Positions 32,373 through 42,200 of a stretch of 64,000 nt of DNA are shown piece by piece. Source of the stretch: Chitinophaga chungangae (GTDB lineage Bacteria > Bacteroidota > Bacteroidia > Chitinophagales > Chitinophagaceae); NCBI RefSeq assembly GCF_017742215.1, contig NZ_JAGHKP010000001.1:1612001-1676000 (forward strand), written 5' to 3'. Position 1 is the stretch's first letter, and every line of letters starts with the position of its first letter. The notes under the pieces are model-generated. The model saw only the letters and a list, made by a program, of their open reading frames with translations, ran no database searches and was not told the origin of the DNA. Both the position numbers and the translations under genes were made by a program.

Positions 32373-32425
32373 AAATGTACCCTTTTCTATCAGAACGTAT
32401 CAAAACGGCCAAAATGTACCTTTTC
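32373..32425. repeat. Direct repeats resembling an insertion-sequence end
   Basis: AAATGTACC followed by a C/T-rich TTTTC occurs at 32373-32387 and 32412-32425, 39 bp apart, with CAAAACGGCC between. Repeated motifs of this kind are typical of IS21-family terminal arrays. No transposase is present, so only a solo or eroded end would remain. Confidence 0.35.
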
Positions 32426-32539
32426 GCTACCTAGCTTGGGCAGGTTGCGCAGGGTCCTTTAATTTGCTCCTGTTAAAATTATTGATTCATTTTACCGTAG
32501 CCTGCCGGCAGTGCGGCGGAAGTAAGCCTGTACCGCAAA

Positions 32540-32845
32540 ATGGTGGGCGAAGCGCTGCGCCTGTTAAAGACCGGCTGCCCTGAAGGGGCTTTGCAGGAAA
32601 AAATGAAAACGATTTTCCTGCCGGAAAATGAGCAGGGGAATGACTATGGGGTATGGATTGAAGATGAGCCGGTTAGAATATCGGAAAAATGGTATGTGTG
32701 GAAAATTAATGAACCGTTTAAAGATGTAGGGAAATTAGAAGGTGAAAACCGGGAAGGAGAGATTGGAGTTATTGTAAATCCTTATGATGTCGTAGAACGT
32801 ATAAAAACAGGGAAGTATAGCTTTTTTTATCCCGGTTTTGAATAA
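32540..32845 (+). CDS. Unrecognised protein, possibly 5'-truncated (101 aa)
   Basis: The frame stays open and coding-like for ten codons upstream of ATG 32540 back to a TAG (AAEVSLYRK), so the true gene may have been longer and lost its 5' end. ATG at 32603 is a later start. The C-terminal part is acidic with tryptophans (DYGVWIEDEPVRISEKWYVWKI). It ends 42 bp before a terminator. It could be an immunity or cargo gene remnant next to the prophage. Confidence 0.5.
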   Translation: MVGEALRLLKTGCPEGALQEKMKTIFLPENEQGNDYGVWIEDEPVRISEKWYVWKINEPFKDVGKLEGENREGEIGVIVNPYDVVERIKTGKYSFFYPGFE

Positions 32846-32886
32846 TAGAAAGAAGTCTAAAATAGAAGACTTTTGTAAAAAGCATT

Positions 32887-32921
32887 AAAAAAGCCTGATG
32901 TTCAATACACCAGGCTTTTTT
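32887..32921. terminator. Bidirectional terminator
   Basis: AAAAAAGCCTG and CAGGCTTTTTT (11 bp) with a 13-nt loop stand between the convergent genes at 32845 and 32939, serving both. Confidence 0.85.
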
Positions 32922-32938
32922 AATATCATCGCGAAAAC

Positions 32939-33679
32939 TCAAAGCTTCCTTATCCAAATATTCCTATAACTCACCAAATCCCCATGATCCTGCAATGCCA
33001 GCGGTAAAGCGCCATGTTTCACGTATTTCGGCTGCCCGATATATTCTGTTTTCCCTTTTAATTCGGTATTGTTCTGCACCAGTACGCCATTATGCAGCAC
33101 GGTAATACGCGCGGGCGATTTCAGGCTGCCGTCGTCGTTAAAACGCGGGGCCGTCCAGATCACGTCGTAGGTTTGCCATTCGCCGGGTTTTTTGCAGGCA
33201 TTCACCAACGGGATGGCCTGTTTGTATATGCTGCCGGCCTGGCCGTTCACGTAGGTTTTGTTGTCGTAGTTATCCAGCACCTGCAGCTCGTAGTTGGACT
33301 GCAAAAAGATGCCGCTGTTGCCGCGGCCCTGGCTGGTGCCTTTTACGACGGAAGGCGATCTCCATTCAATGTGCAGCTGGAAATCCTCGAAAGATTCTTT
33401 TGTGTGGATGCCGCCTTTACGGGGCACAACCGTCATCGCGCCGTCCTGGATCGTCCAGGGAGCTTCGCCGTCGCCTTTATCCGAGACCCATTTGGAAAGG
33501 TCTTTTCCGTCGAACAATACGATAGCGTCTGAAGGGGCGGTATTGGTAGCGGTGCCGGGAGTGATCACGGCGGGTACGGGTTCCCATACTTCCGTGTCTT
33601 CGGGTTTGGCTTGCTGTGCGCATGCGTGGATAGCGGGCACTGCCAGTGCCGTGCAGATCAACAGTGATTTAAAATGCAT
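32939..33679 (-). CDS. DUF1080 3-keto-disaccharide hydrolase
   Basis: 246 residues with an N-terminal signal peptide ending CAQQ. The body is the jelly-roll DUF1080 domain: [14 protein letters not shown] (residues 52-66), [18 protein letters not shown] (about 120-138), [14 protein letters not shown]. Family members act on 3-keto-glycosides or other sugar ketones made by oxidoreductases. The upstream gene, 8 bp away, is such an oxidoreductase, so the two probably form one pathway. The signal peptide places it in the periplasm. Confidence 0.85.
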   Translation of the reverse strand: MHFKSLLICTALAVPAIHACAQQAKPEDTEVWEPVPAVITPGTATNTAPSDAIVLFDGKDLSKWVSDKGDGEAPWTIQDGAMTVVPRKGGIHTKESFEDFQLHIEWRSPSVVKGTSQGRGNSGIFLQSNYELQVLDNYDNKTYVNGQAGSIYKQAIPLVNACKKPGEWQTYDVIWTAPRFNDDGSLKSPARITVLHNGVLVQNNTELKGKTEYIGQPKYVKHGALPLALQDHGDLVSYRNIWIRKL

Positions 33680-33687
33680 GTTTCGTT

Positions 33688-34971
33688 TTATTTAGGAAGT
33701 TTATAGTTGTTGTGATATTCAGGCGTGATAAATTTGTTGGCGTCTTTATTGGTGAACTTTCCATCCGCCGCCGTCCAGTATACTTTTTCGCCGGTGCGGA
33801 ACGCGATGTTGCCCATCTGCGCATTGATCGCCACATTGGCCCCCGTCTGGATGTCGCAATGCAGGTCGGAGAATTTGCGACTTTTGATCACGTCCAGGAA
33901 GTTGCGGGTATGTTTCACCAGCCCGTTGTCAGACGCTTTGGTGAATGGAACGGCTTCCATTTTGTCTTTTTCGGGGATCACTTCCCAGCCGCCGCGATCG
34001 AGCACCAGCGTGCCGTTGTTGCCGATAAAGGCGATGCCATGCGTACGACCGTAAGGCCCGCCGTCGATGCCGGTGGCATGTTCCCATTGCATGTTGAAAC
34101 CGTCGAACTGGTAAATGGCCGTGAGCGTGTCGGGTGTTTCCGCCGCATCGTCAGGGTAGGCGAATTTGCCGCCGGAAGCCACGACAGACACGGGATTGGA
34201 AGCTTTCATGCCATACAGCGCATAATCGATCAGGTGCACGCCCCAGTCGGTCATCAGCCCGCCCGCATAATCCCAGTACCAGCGGAAATTAAAATGAAAA
34301 CGGTTCGGGTCGAAGGCGCGTTTTTGCGCGGGGCCCAGCCATGCATCGTAATTCACGCCGGCGGGCACGGGCGTGGCCGCGTGTTTGGGAACGGGCTTCA
34401 TCCAGCCCATATACGCCCAAACCTTTACCAGGCGCACGTTACCGAGCTTCCCCGAATGCACGAAAGCGATCGCGTCGTTGAAATGTTGCATGCTTCGCTG
34501 CCACTGGCCCACCTGTACCACGCGGTTATGGCGCTGCTGGGCTTCCATCATAGCGCGGCATTCGGCGATGGAATTACCAATGGGTTTTTCCACGTACACG
34601 TCTTTGCCGGCGGAGCAGGCGTCCGTCATCTGCAGGCAATGCCAGTGGTCGGGCGTGCCGATCACCACGGCGTCGATGTCTTTATTGTCGAGCAGTTTGC
34701 GGTAGTCCGAATACAGCTGCACCTTGATGTTCTTTTTGGCCAGCTCGGCGGCGCGTTTGTTCAGTACGTTCTCGTCTACGTCGCAAAGCGCCACGCAATT
34801 GGTTTCAGGATGGTTCAACAGGCCGTTCAGATCGCTGAAGCCCATGCCGTTCACGCCGATCACAGCAATGTTTACACGGTCGCTGGGGGCAAGGGCGCGC
34901 AAGGCGGAGGGAAACAGTGCGGAACCCGCCAGGAAAGCGGAGGTGTTTTGGAGAAAGTTCCTTCTATGCAT
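33688..34971 (-). CDS. Gfo/Idh/MocA-family oxidoreductase, Tat-type secreted
   Basis: 427 residues. The N-terminus resembles a Tat signal ([16 protein letters not shown]). Rossmann motif GVNGMG (39-44) binds NAD(P), and EKPI (128-131) contains the family lysine. The C-domain is typical. Such periplasmic dehydrogenases oxidise glycosides to 3-keto sugars, and the adjacent DUF1080 hydrolase can cleave these; the pair is a common Bacteroidota arrangement. Translationally coupled by only 8 bp to the hydrolase. Confidence 0.85.
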   Translation of the reverse strand: MHRRNFLQNTSAFLAGSALFPSALRALAPSDRVNIAVIGVNGMGFSDLNGLLNHPETNCVALCDVDENVLNKRAAELAKKNIKVQLYSDYRKLLDNKDIDAVVIGTPDHWHCLQMTDACSAGKDVYVEKPIGNSIAECRAMMEAQQRHNRVVQVGQWQRSMQHFNDAIAFVHSGKLGNVRLVKVWAYMGWMKPVPKHAATPVPAGVNYDAWLGPAQKRAFDPNRFHFNFRWYWDYAGGLMTDWGVHLIDYALYGMKASNPVSVVASGGKFAYPDDAAETPDTLTAIYQFDGFNMQWEHATGIDGGPYGRTHGIAFIGNNGTLVLDRGGWEVIPEKDKMEAVPFTKASDNGLVKHTRNFLDVIKSRKFSDLHCDIQTGANVAINAQMGNIAFRTGEKVYWTAADGKFTNKDANKFITPEYHNNYKLPK

Positions 34972-35117
34972 AGTTTTTCATGCTTTTTTTGACGTGGAGC
35001 AATTAAGTGTTACAAAGACAAGATAAAAAATTCCTTTTACAGTTCAACCCCCTTCCGAAAAGAGTTGAAAGGGGAAATGGCCCGCCGGTGAAATAAGCGT
35101 CTGATCCGGTCAAAATC

Positions 35118-35142
35118 AAAAAGGAGCGGTTTGGCCCGCTCC
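35118..35142 (-). terminator. Terminator of the MoxR/VWA operon
   Basis: On the minus strand GGAGCGG and CCGCTCC enclose a short loop, then TTTTTGATTTTG. It lies 27 bp after the ATPase stop. Confidence 0.75.
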
Positions 35143-35168
35143 CTTTCTATAAGTTCTTCCTTTCCCGT

Positions 35169-36671
35169 TTACAATTCCTCTTCTTCCGGGTCGGAACTGG
35201 TGCTGAAATTCATCATGGTGCCCAACAAGTCGGAAAAACGGGTCTCTTTTTCAAATGTCTTTTTACTCAGCAGGCTGTAGGCGGAAAGACCGTGCAGCAC
35301 CATTTCCATCATCAGCAATGCCTCCTGTTTGTTGGCTTTGGGGAACAATTGTTTTACCAGCCCGGGCAGCCCGGTCACGCTGGTAAGCGCGGCTTCGTAT
35401 TGTTTGTCCGTCGTGTCCTGCAGCAGCTGGAGGGAATTGCCCTGGTCGAACCATTGGATCACGGGGCGGTAGGGATTGGCATCCGCCGCGGCGCCCGCTT
35501 TCCGTTTCTTGAACGTGTCCGGGTTCGGGAAATATTGTGCGAACAGTGTGCGCAGGCTCTTTTCAAGGAGGTTCAGCGCCACCTGCAGCGGCCCTTCCTG
35601 CTCGCCTTCGTACACCAGCTCTATTTTGCCGGTGATGCCGGGAATGATGCCCTGCAGGTCGTTGATGCGAACGAAGGTGCTCTTTTCTTTGTTGAGGATC
35701 GCCCTGCGTTCCGCCGCGCTCACCGCGTTTTCGAATGCGGCGATGGTCAAACGGGCGGACACACCGCTTTTTTTATCGACATATTCGCTGCCCCTCGCTT
35801 CAAACGCCACCTGTTCGATGATCCTTTTCACGATGTCGGGCATTTTTACCGTTTCCTGCTGTTCTGCGTGGATGGCGGCTTCCTGTTCGGTGATCAGCAG
35901 CGAGTTTTCCAGCGTTTTCGGGTAATGGGTGATGATCTGGCTTTCGATGCGGTCTTTCAGCGGGGTTACGATCGCGCCGCGGTTGGTGTAGTCTTCCGGG
36001 TTGGCGGTGAATACGAACAGCATGTCCAGCGGCATTCTCACTTTAAAACCGCGTATCTGGATGTCGCCTTCCTGCAGGATGTTGAACAGCCCCACCTGGA
36101 TGCGCGCCTGCAGGTCGGGCAGCTCGTTGATCACAAAAATGCCGCGGTTGCTGCGCGGGATAATACCAAAATGGATCACCCGCTCGTCTGCATAACTGAG
36201 TTTTTCGTTCGCCGCTTTGATCGGGTCTACGTCGCCGATCAGGTCGGCGACGGACACGTCGGGCGTGGCGAGTTTTTCGCCGTAGCGCGCCTCGCGGCCG
36301 ATCCATTCAATGGGCGTTTCGTCTCCCATTTGTTCCACGAGATCGCGGGCGTAACGGCTCAGCGGGGAGAACGGGTTGTCGTTCACTTCCGAACCGGCCA
36401 CAATGGGGATGAATTCGTCCAGCAATTCGGTCATCAGCCGCGCCATGCGCGTTTTGGCCTGGCCGCGGAGGCCGAGAAAGAGGATATTGTGACGGGAAAG
36501 CAGCGCCCTTTCCGTATCCGGTATCACGGTATCGTCGTAGCCGATAATGCCGGGGAAAGTGGCTTCTTTCCGTTTGAGTTTCGCGATAAGGTTCTGCCGG
36601 ATCTCTTCCTTCACAGACCTGTGTACATAACCGCTTTTTTTAAGTTCGCCGAGCGTCCTGATCTTTTCCAT
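35169..36671 (-). CDS. MoxR-type AAA+ ATPase
   Basis: 500 residues. P-loop GLRGQAKT at 67-74, where Ala replaces the usual second Gly, is the MoxR-family form. The Walker B region is IFVINEL (178-184). A sensor-type RDRIESQ-like motif (LKDRIESQIITHYP) and arginine fingers follow. The last 150 residues are helical. MoxR ATPases with VWA partners act as chaperones that remodel or insert metal centres and complexes. The VWA gene lies 3 bp upstream, so the two act together; the client is unknown. Confidence 0.8.
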   Translation of the reverse strand: MEKIRTLGELKKSGYVHRSVKEEIRQNLIAKLKRKEATFPGIIGYDDTVIPDTERALLSRHNILFLGLRGQAKTRMARLMTELLDEFIPIVAGSEVNDNPFSPLSRYARDLVEQMGDETPIEWIGREARYGEKLATPDVSVADLIGDVDPIKAANEKLSYADERVIHFGIIPRSNRGIFVINELPDLQARIQVGLFNILQEGDIQIRGFKVRMPLDMLFVFTANPEDYTNRGAIVTPLKDRIESQIITHYPKTLENSLLITEQEAAIHAEQQETVKMPDIVKRIIEQVAFEARGSEYVDKKSGVSARLTIAAFENAVSAAERRAILNKEKSTFVRINDLQGIIPGITGKIELVYEGEQEGPLQVALNLLEKSLRTLFAQYFPNPDTFKKRKAGAAADANPYRPVIQWFDQGNSLQLLQDTTDKQYEAALTSVTGLPGLVKQLFPKANKQEALLMMEMVLHGLSAYSLLSKKTFEKETRFSDLLGTMMNFSTSSDPEEEEL

Positions 36672-36674
36672 TAC

Positions 36675-37769
36675 TTATAATTTTTTCCTTTTTCCGCTCT
36701 CAAAATCGTAGAACAGGAATTGTCCCAGATTATCTGTGCCTGAAAAGAATGCTTTACCGTTATTGGTTTCAGTGAATTCATTGACAAATTGCTGCAGCCA
36801 GGGGTCTGTAGCAACCATAAAGGTGGTGATGGGAATTTTGAGCTTCTTGCACTGCGCGGCCAGGTTCAGCGTACGGTTGAGTATCTTCCTGTCCAGCCCG
36901 AAGCTGTTTTTGTAATACTGTTTGCCCTGTTTGAGGCAGGTGGGCTTGCCGTCGGTGATCATGAAGATCTGTTTGTTGGGGTTGCGGCGGCGCCGCAGGA
37001 TGTCCATCGCCAGTTCCAGCCCAGCCACGGTATTAGTGTGGAAAGGGCCTACCTGAAGGTAGGGCAGGTCTTTGATCTCGATCTGCCAGGCGTCGTTGCC
37101 GAACACGATGATGTCAAGCGTATCTTTCGGATAACGCGTGGTGATCAGCTCGCTGAGCGCCATGGCCACTTTTTTGGCGGGGGTGATGCGGTCTTCCCCG
37201 TAAAGGATCATGGAATGCGAGATGTCTATCATCAAAGCGGTGGAGGTCTGCGTTTTGAAGTCCGTTTCCCGGATCTCGAGATCGTCCTGCTGCATGCTGA
37301 ACGCGTCGATGCCATGGTTGATCTGCGCGTTGCGGATGGAAGCGGTCATATCGATCTGTTCCAGCGCGTCGCCGAAGGCGTAAGGCCTCGTTTCAGCGTT
37401 CAGCTCGTCGCCCTGCCCGGATTTGCGGATGTTGTGGTCGCCCACGCCGGATTTTTTCAGTTTGCCGAAGATCTCTTCCAGCGCGCGTTTGCGAATGGAT
37501 TGTTCCGTTTTTGACGTGATGGCGAAGGTTCCCTGCTCTTCGTTCTCACGGATGTACCCCTTGTCTTTCAGGTCCTGTATAAAATCCCCGATGCCATATT
37601 CGTCGTTGCTCAGCTGGTATTCTTTGTCCAGCTCGGTGAGCCACTGCAGGGCTTCGGCTACATCGCCGCTGGTGTAGGTGAGCAATTGGGTGAAAATGTC
37701 CAGCAACTTGTCGAACGGCGACTGGCTGTTTTCGGAGGGATCATACCTGGAGAAAATAAAGCCTTTCAT
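36675..37769 (-). CDS. VWA-domain partner of the MoxR ATPase
   Basis: 364 residues. The C-terminal VWA domain starts with MIDAS motif DISHS (182-186) and later TDGKP, both needed to coordinate Mg2+. The N-terminal half is helical and charged. Together with the ATPase downstream, it resembles the CoxE/YehP/BatA-like two-gene chaperone systems. No signal peptide or membrane helix, so it acts in the cytoplasm. Confidence 0.8.
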   Translation of the reverse strand: MKGFIFSRYDPSENSQSPFDKLLDIFTQLLTYTSGDVAEALQWLTELDKEYQLSNDEYGIGDFIQDLKDKGYIRENEEQGTFAITSKTEQSIRKRALEEIFGKLKKSGVGDHNIRKSGQGDELNAETRPYAFGDALEQIDMTASIRNAQINHGIDAFSMQQDDLEIRETDFKTQTSTALMIDISHSMILYGEDRITPAKKVAMALSELITTRYPKDTLDIIVFGNDAWQIEIKDLPYLQVGPFHTNTVAGLELAMDILRRRRNPNKQIFMITDGKPTCLKQGKQYYKNSFGLDRKILNRTLNLAAQCKKLKIPITTFMVATDPWLQQFVNEFTETNNGKAFFSGTDNLGQFLFYDFESGKRKKL

Positions 37770-37899
37770 ATCTTCCTCGAAATTACGTAAAAATTAAATG
37801 CAGCACCGTTTGTCACGCCGGTGTTGCAAAATCCGGAAAAGGCTGTTAATTTTCGTGTCAGAAATACATTTCTAAGTCAAATCTTAAAATATCACGTCT

Positions 37900-38742
37900 A
37901 TGAGAACACTAAGGAAAGGTCTGCTGGCACTGGGTTTCAGCGCGCTGATGTACGCAATGCCGGCCGTGGCGCAGCAAAAGGAAGCAAAATTGGGCTGGAA
38001 GCTGGGCGCACAGGCTTATTCATTTAACAGGTTTACCCTGGCGGAAGCGCTGGACAAGCTGGATTCCTGCGGCTTGCAGTATGTGGAATGTTTCCCGGGG
38101 CAAACCATCGGGGGCGGCATTGAAGGGAAAATGGACTTCAAAATGGACGCCGCAAAACAAAAGGAGGTGCTGAACCTGCTGAAATCCAAGAAAAAAACGC
38201 TCGTTGCTTTCGGCGTGGTGAGCCCGCGTACCGAGGAGGACTGGAAACAGCTGTTCGACTTCGCCAAAGCCATGAAGATCCAGATCATTACGTCCGAGCC
38301 GCGCCCTGAAGACCTGGACATCGTATCGAAACTGGCGGACCAGTACAAGATCAAGGTAGCTATTCACGATCACCCGAAACCGAGCCATTACTGGCACCCG
38401 GACAGTGTTTCCGTAGCCATCAAAGGCCGCAGCAAATACCTGGGTGCCTGCGCCGATATCGGCCACTGGGTACGTTCCGGCCTCGATCCCGTGGAATGCA
38501 TGAAAATGCTGAACGGCCGTATCTACAGCATGCACTTCAAAGATCTGAACGAAAAGAGCCGCCAGGCGCACGACGTGATCTGGGGCACCGGCATCAGCAA
38601 CGTGGAAGCGGTGCTGCATGAGATGAAAGCCCAGAAATTCAAGGGCATGATCTCCGCTGAATACGAGCACAACTGGTACAACAGCGTGCCGGAGATCACG
38701 CAAAGCGTGAAGAACGTACGCGCGATGATCGAGAAGTTATAA
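37900..38742 (+). CDS. Secreted TIM-barrel sugar isomerase/epimerase
   Basis: 280 residues with a signal peptide (MRTLRKGLLALGFSALMYA, then MPAVAQ). The rest is a xylose-isomerase-like TIM barrel: GAQAYSFNRFTLAEALD, YVECFPGQ, KVAIHDHPK, MHFKDLN, SAEYEHNW; the histidine/glutamate set is consistent with a metal site. It probably works in the same periplasmic keto-sugar route as the oxidoreductase and DUF1080 protein 3 kb to the left. Confidence 0.8.
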   Translation: MRTLRKGLLALGFSALMYAMPAVAQQKEAKLGWKLGAQAYSFNRFTLAEALDKLDSCGLQYVECFPGQTIGGGIEGKMDFKMDAAKQKEVLNLLKSKKKTLVAFGVVSPRTEEDWKQLFDFAKAMKIQIITSEPRPEDLDIVSKLADQYKIKVAIHDHPKPSHYWHPDSVSVAIKGRSKYLGACADIGHWVRSGLDPVECMKMLNGRIYSMHFKDLNEKSRQAHDVIWGTGISNVEAVLHEMKAQKFKGMISAEYEHNWYNSVPEITQSVKNVRAMIEKL

Positions 38743-38763
38743 GAGGAACTTAACATCGAATAG

Positions 38764-38794
38764 AACGCCGGGAGGGAACTTCCGGCGTTTTTTT
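38764..38794 (+). terminator. Terminator of the isomerase gene
   Basis: AACGCCGG and CCGGCGTT enclose a 10-nt loop and end in a T-run, 22 bp after the stop. Confidence 0.8.
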
Positions 38795-38808
38795 ATGCAT
38801 GGGTTTAA

Positions 38809-38841
38809 GATTGCTTCAGGGTTGCTTCAGTTTTGCTTCAG
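38809..38841. repeat. Three tandem 11-bp repeats
   Basis: The units GATTGCTTCAG, GGTTGCTTCAG and TTTTGCTTCAG share TTGCTTCAG. They lie between a terminator and the convergent DUF2185 gene. No coding or regulatory role is visible. Confidence 0.6.
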
Positions 38842-38861
38842 GATCGGCCGGGAATTTTTCC

Positions 38862-39194
38862 TCAACCAGGCACCTGGTTAAAAGTATCGGTGCCGGGTTT
38901 CCGCTCCAGTTCGGTGCCAACGGGCAGGTTCAGGTAGGGAATAATGGCCCTGTCGTAGTTCGCAATGGTATTCACGGCATACACGGTAGCGTTGTTCGGG
39001 TCATCTATGTAATCCTGGTCTTCTTCTCCGGAGAAAAAACACCAGCCGCTGTCCACGGCATCGACCGGTTCTTCGCGGTACATATAACCCACAGGTTTCC
39101 CTTCCACGGTGATCATGTCTGTTGCGATGCATCCTCCCATATTGGGTATCAGCGTTACGATCTGGTCTGCGCGAAGTTTGAAACGTTTCTCCAT
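38862..39194 (-). CDS. DUF2185 / immunity-type protein
   Basis: 110 residues matching DUF2185 (Imm33-like): GGCIATDMITVEGKPVGYMY, DSGWCFFSGEEDQDYIDDP, VNTIANYDRAIIPYL. In polymorphic toxin systems this domain confers immunity; stand-alone copies are common. No toxin is adjacent. It is cytoplasmic and acidic. It is bounded by a terminator upstream and by the repeat array downstream. Confidence 0.75.
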   Translation of the reverse strand: MEKRFKLRADQIVTLIPNMGGCIATDMITVEGKPVGYMYREEPVDAVDSGWCFFSGEEDQDYIDDPNNATVYAVNTIANYDRAIIPYLNLPVGTELERKPGTDTFNQVPG

Positions 39195-39225
39195 TTTCCG
39201 GTGTTTGATGGTATCTCAATATAAC

Positions 39226-39259
39226 AAAAAGCACCGGAGCTTATGCTCCGGTGCTTTTT
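39226..39259. terminator. Strong terminator
   Basis: AAAAAGCACCGGAGC pairs with GCTCCGGTGCTTTTT around TTAT. It ends the long leftward gene 39286-42525, 26 bp after its stop. Confidence 0.85.
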
Positions 39260-39285
39260 CTGTATGATTTGGTAACAGATAGAAG

Positions 39286-42200
39286 TTACGGTTTTTTGTT
39301 GCTGTCCGGTGCGGGCGGCGCCTGCGGCAAAGTATTGATCTGCCCGGTGCCTACCTCGTTGCGGCGGAGGGAATCGTTACTGAAATCCGATTTCCATTGT
39401 TTCAGCATCAGCGAGAAACGTTCCGCGCGCTGCGCGTCGTCCTGCAGGTCGTTGGTGAACTTGCCGGCCGGAAGGGCGCGGTAATAACGCATCTGCTGCT
39501 CAAGGTCTTTGGTGATCTGGTCGGAGATCTCGTTCGCTTTTTTCGCGTTGCCCGCGATGTAATATGCATATACGATCTCCATGCTCCAGAGGTTGTGCAT
39601 GTTGCCGGGCGAGGTCATTGCATAAGGCATATTGCCCGGCAGGAACACGGAATCCTGGCGTTCGAGCAGCTTCAGCGCTTTTTCTTTATCGCCTTCTTTC
39701 GTGAGCGCCACGCTGCCTTTGGTGTATGCGTTGCGGATCGTTTGCAGCATACGGCGGTTGGGCTCGTCGAAATATACGCCTTCGATATTCACGCTGCCGT
39801 ATACGAACTTGTTCATCAGGTTGTCGTACATCCTGCGGGTGTTCACCTGGTCGTTCAGGCCGGGCAGCATTTCGTCTGAAGGTGGCCTGCGCGTGGGCAC
39901 CAGGCGGTAGGTAAGGCCCTCGATGGAAAGGTATTCGTTGAAGCCGAGATCTACCGGGCCGGTAAAGTATATCGGGCGTTTGAATGCGTTGGTGGCGATG
40001 ATGTCGTATACCGCGAGGTCGTTTTTATAGATCACGTCTTTGGTGATCTCGAATGCCACCTGCGGCGCAATGCGGCCGCTGTCCTGGATGTCCACGGTAC
40101 CGGACTTCACCGCTTCGGCGGCGTCTACGGGTATGAACAGCTTTTTGGACGGCAGGTAGTTCACGAACTCGCCGTTCTGCAGCTGCACTTTGGCGGCGGG
40201 ATTGTCTTCACCGAGGAAGTTGATCACTTCTTTCAGGTTGTAGAAACGGTCCTGCGGCACTTTGCCGTTGTCGTAATGCATCACGTAGTTGCGGTTCTCG
40301 CCGCGGTATTTGTCCGCGCTCAGCGTCATCGCGATGGCCGGGCTCTTGTTGGTGGCTTTGGTCTGCTGTTCGATGTACCAGTCTACACCCAGCAGGCTCA
40401 GGTTGATCACCCTTATATCCGGGCGGATGCCTTCCACTTCCTGCGCATACCACAGCGGGTAAGTATCATTGTCGCCTACGGTGAACAGGATGGCGTTCGG
40501 CGCGCAGGATTCCAGGTAATCGCGGGCCACGTCTCTTGCCAGCACTTTCTGGGAACGGTCATGATCGTCCCATCCCTGCTGCGCCATCAGTACGGGCGCG
40601 CCCAGCAGGGCCAGCACCACGGCGATCACGCCCGGTTTGGGCAGTTTGCGTTTTTTGAAGAACTCGAACATGCTCAGTGCGCCCAAACCGATCCAGATGG
40701 CGAAGGCGTAGAAAGAGCCTACATAGGCGTAATCACGCTCGCGCGGCTGGTTGCCGGCCTGGTTGAGGTACAGTACGATCGCGAAACCGGTAAAGAAGAA
40801 GAGCAGGCCTACAATGAGGGCGTCTTTTTTATGACGGTTGTAGTGAAAGAAAAATCCGAAAAGACCGATAATGAACGGCAGCAGGAAGAAGGTGTTGTGC
40901 GCCTTGTTGTTCTTCAGGCTGTCCGGCATCATGCTCTGGTCGCCGTAAAAGAAATTATCCACGAAAGGAATGCCGGAAATGGTGTTGCCGTCTCTCGGGT
41001 TGCCAAAGCCCTGGGTGTCGTTCTGTTTGCCCCAGAAGTTCCAGCCGAAATAACGCAGGTACATAAATCCTACCTGGTAACGGAGGAAGAAACTAATGTT
41101 GTCTGCGAAGGTCGGCGCCTCGCCTTCGCGCAGGCCGAGGTGGGCGCGGTAATAATCGGCGTGGCCCTGGTCGTTGCTGGCGTCCCATACGCGGGGGAAC
41201 AGCATCATGTCTTTCGGGTTGTAAACAGGCACCTGTTTTTTGCCTACTACGATATATTCTTTATTGCCGCGGGCGTAAAGGTTGCCTTTTTCCTCGTATT
41301 TCTCGGGGCGCGCGGTGAACACCTGGCCGTAGATCAGCGGGAAATCGCCGTATTGTTCGCGGCCGAGATAACCCACGAGGGAAACGGGATTGTCCACGTT
41401 ATACATGTCCACCGTAGGGTTCGCGCTGGAACGGATCATGGTGGTGATGTAGGTGGAATAGCCCATCAGCAGGAAAAATATGCAAGAGTTGATCAGTTGC
41501 ACGGACCGTTTCATGCCCGCGCCGCCCAGTTCTATCCCGAACAGTTTCATAAAGTAAGGGATGAACAGCACGCCCGCGCCCAGTACGAAGCGCAGCACAC
41601 GGATGCCGCCGCTTTCGCCGTCGGCAAACGCGGGGAACATGATCAGCGAGGCCACGATAATCAGCGGTGCATACAGGCCGATCTTGCCGGGCCTGAAATA
41701 ACCGTATATCAGCAGGGCGATAATGGCCAGGAAGTAAAAAGTAAAACCGGAGAAGAACGGCAGGCCCAGGCTGTTCACAAAAAACACGTCCATCATGCCC
41801 GAAACCTTGATGGTATCCTGGATAATGAACTTCTGCACCAGGCCGGTGATCACGCAGCCCAGCACAAACACCCAGAAAGTGTTGGAAAGGGTCACGTTTT
41901 TACCGCGCTTGAAATAATAGATCAGCACCATCGCCGGGATCGTGAGCAGGTTCAGCAGGTGGACGCCGATAGACAGCCCCATCATGTAAGCGATGAAAAT
42001 GATCCAGCGGTCGCCGTATTTGGTATCGGCTTCATGCTCCCATTTCAGCATGGCCCAGAAAACGAGCGCGGTGAAAAGGGACGACATGGCGTATACTTCG
42101 CCTTCAACGGCGGAGAACCAGAAAGAATCGGAGAAGGTATATGCAAGCGCGCCAACAACGCCGGCGCCCATTACCACATGAATTTGTTTTTGGGTAGGCG

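Larger units (their letters stand above)
32112..32539. other. 430-bp gene-poor stretch, probable right prophage boundary
   Basis: It contains an inverted repeat AATACAG / CTGTATT (32153-32159, 32169-32175), a strong terminator (32223-32251) and two copies of AAATGTACC near 32373 and 32412. Frames that cross it are of low coding quality. The gene character changes from phage to host on either side, so an attachment site or old insertion scar is likely here. Confidence 0.4.

Noticed and set aside
32183..32434. An 83-codon plus-strand frame starting MKKEDYRIRS
   Set aside because: Only the first 20 codons look coding; it then runs through a strong terminator and repeats.
33712..34992. A 426-codon plus-strand frame opposite the oxidoreductase gene
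   Set aside because: It is a mirror of a clear Gfo/Idh gene; its composition (very high His, Val, Gly) is typical of antisense frames in GC-rich codons.
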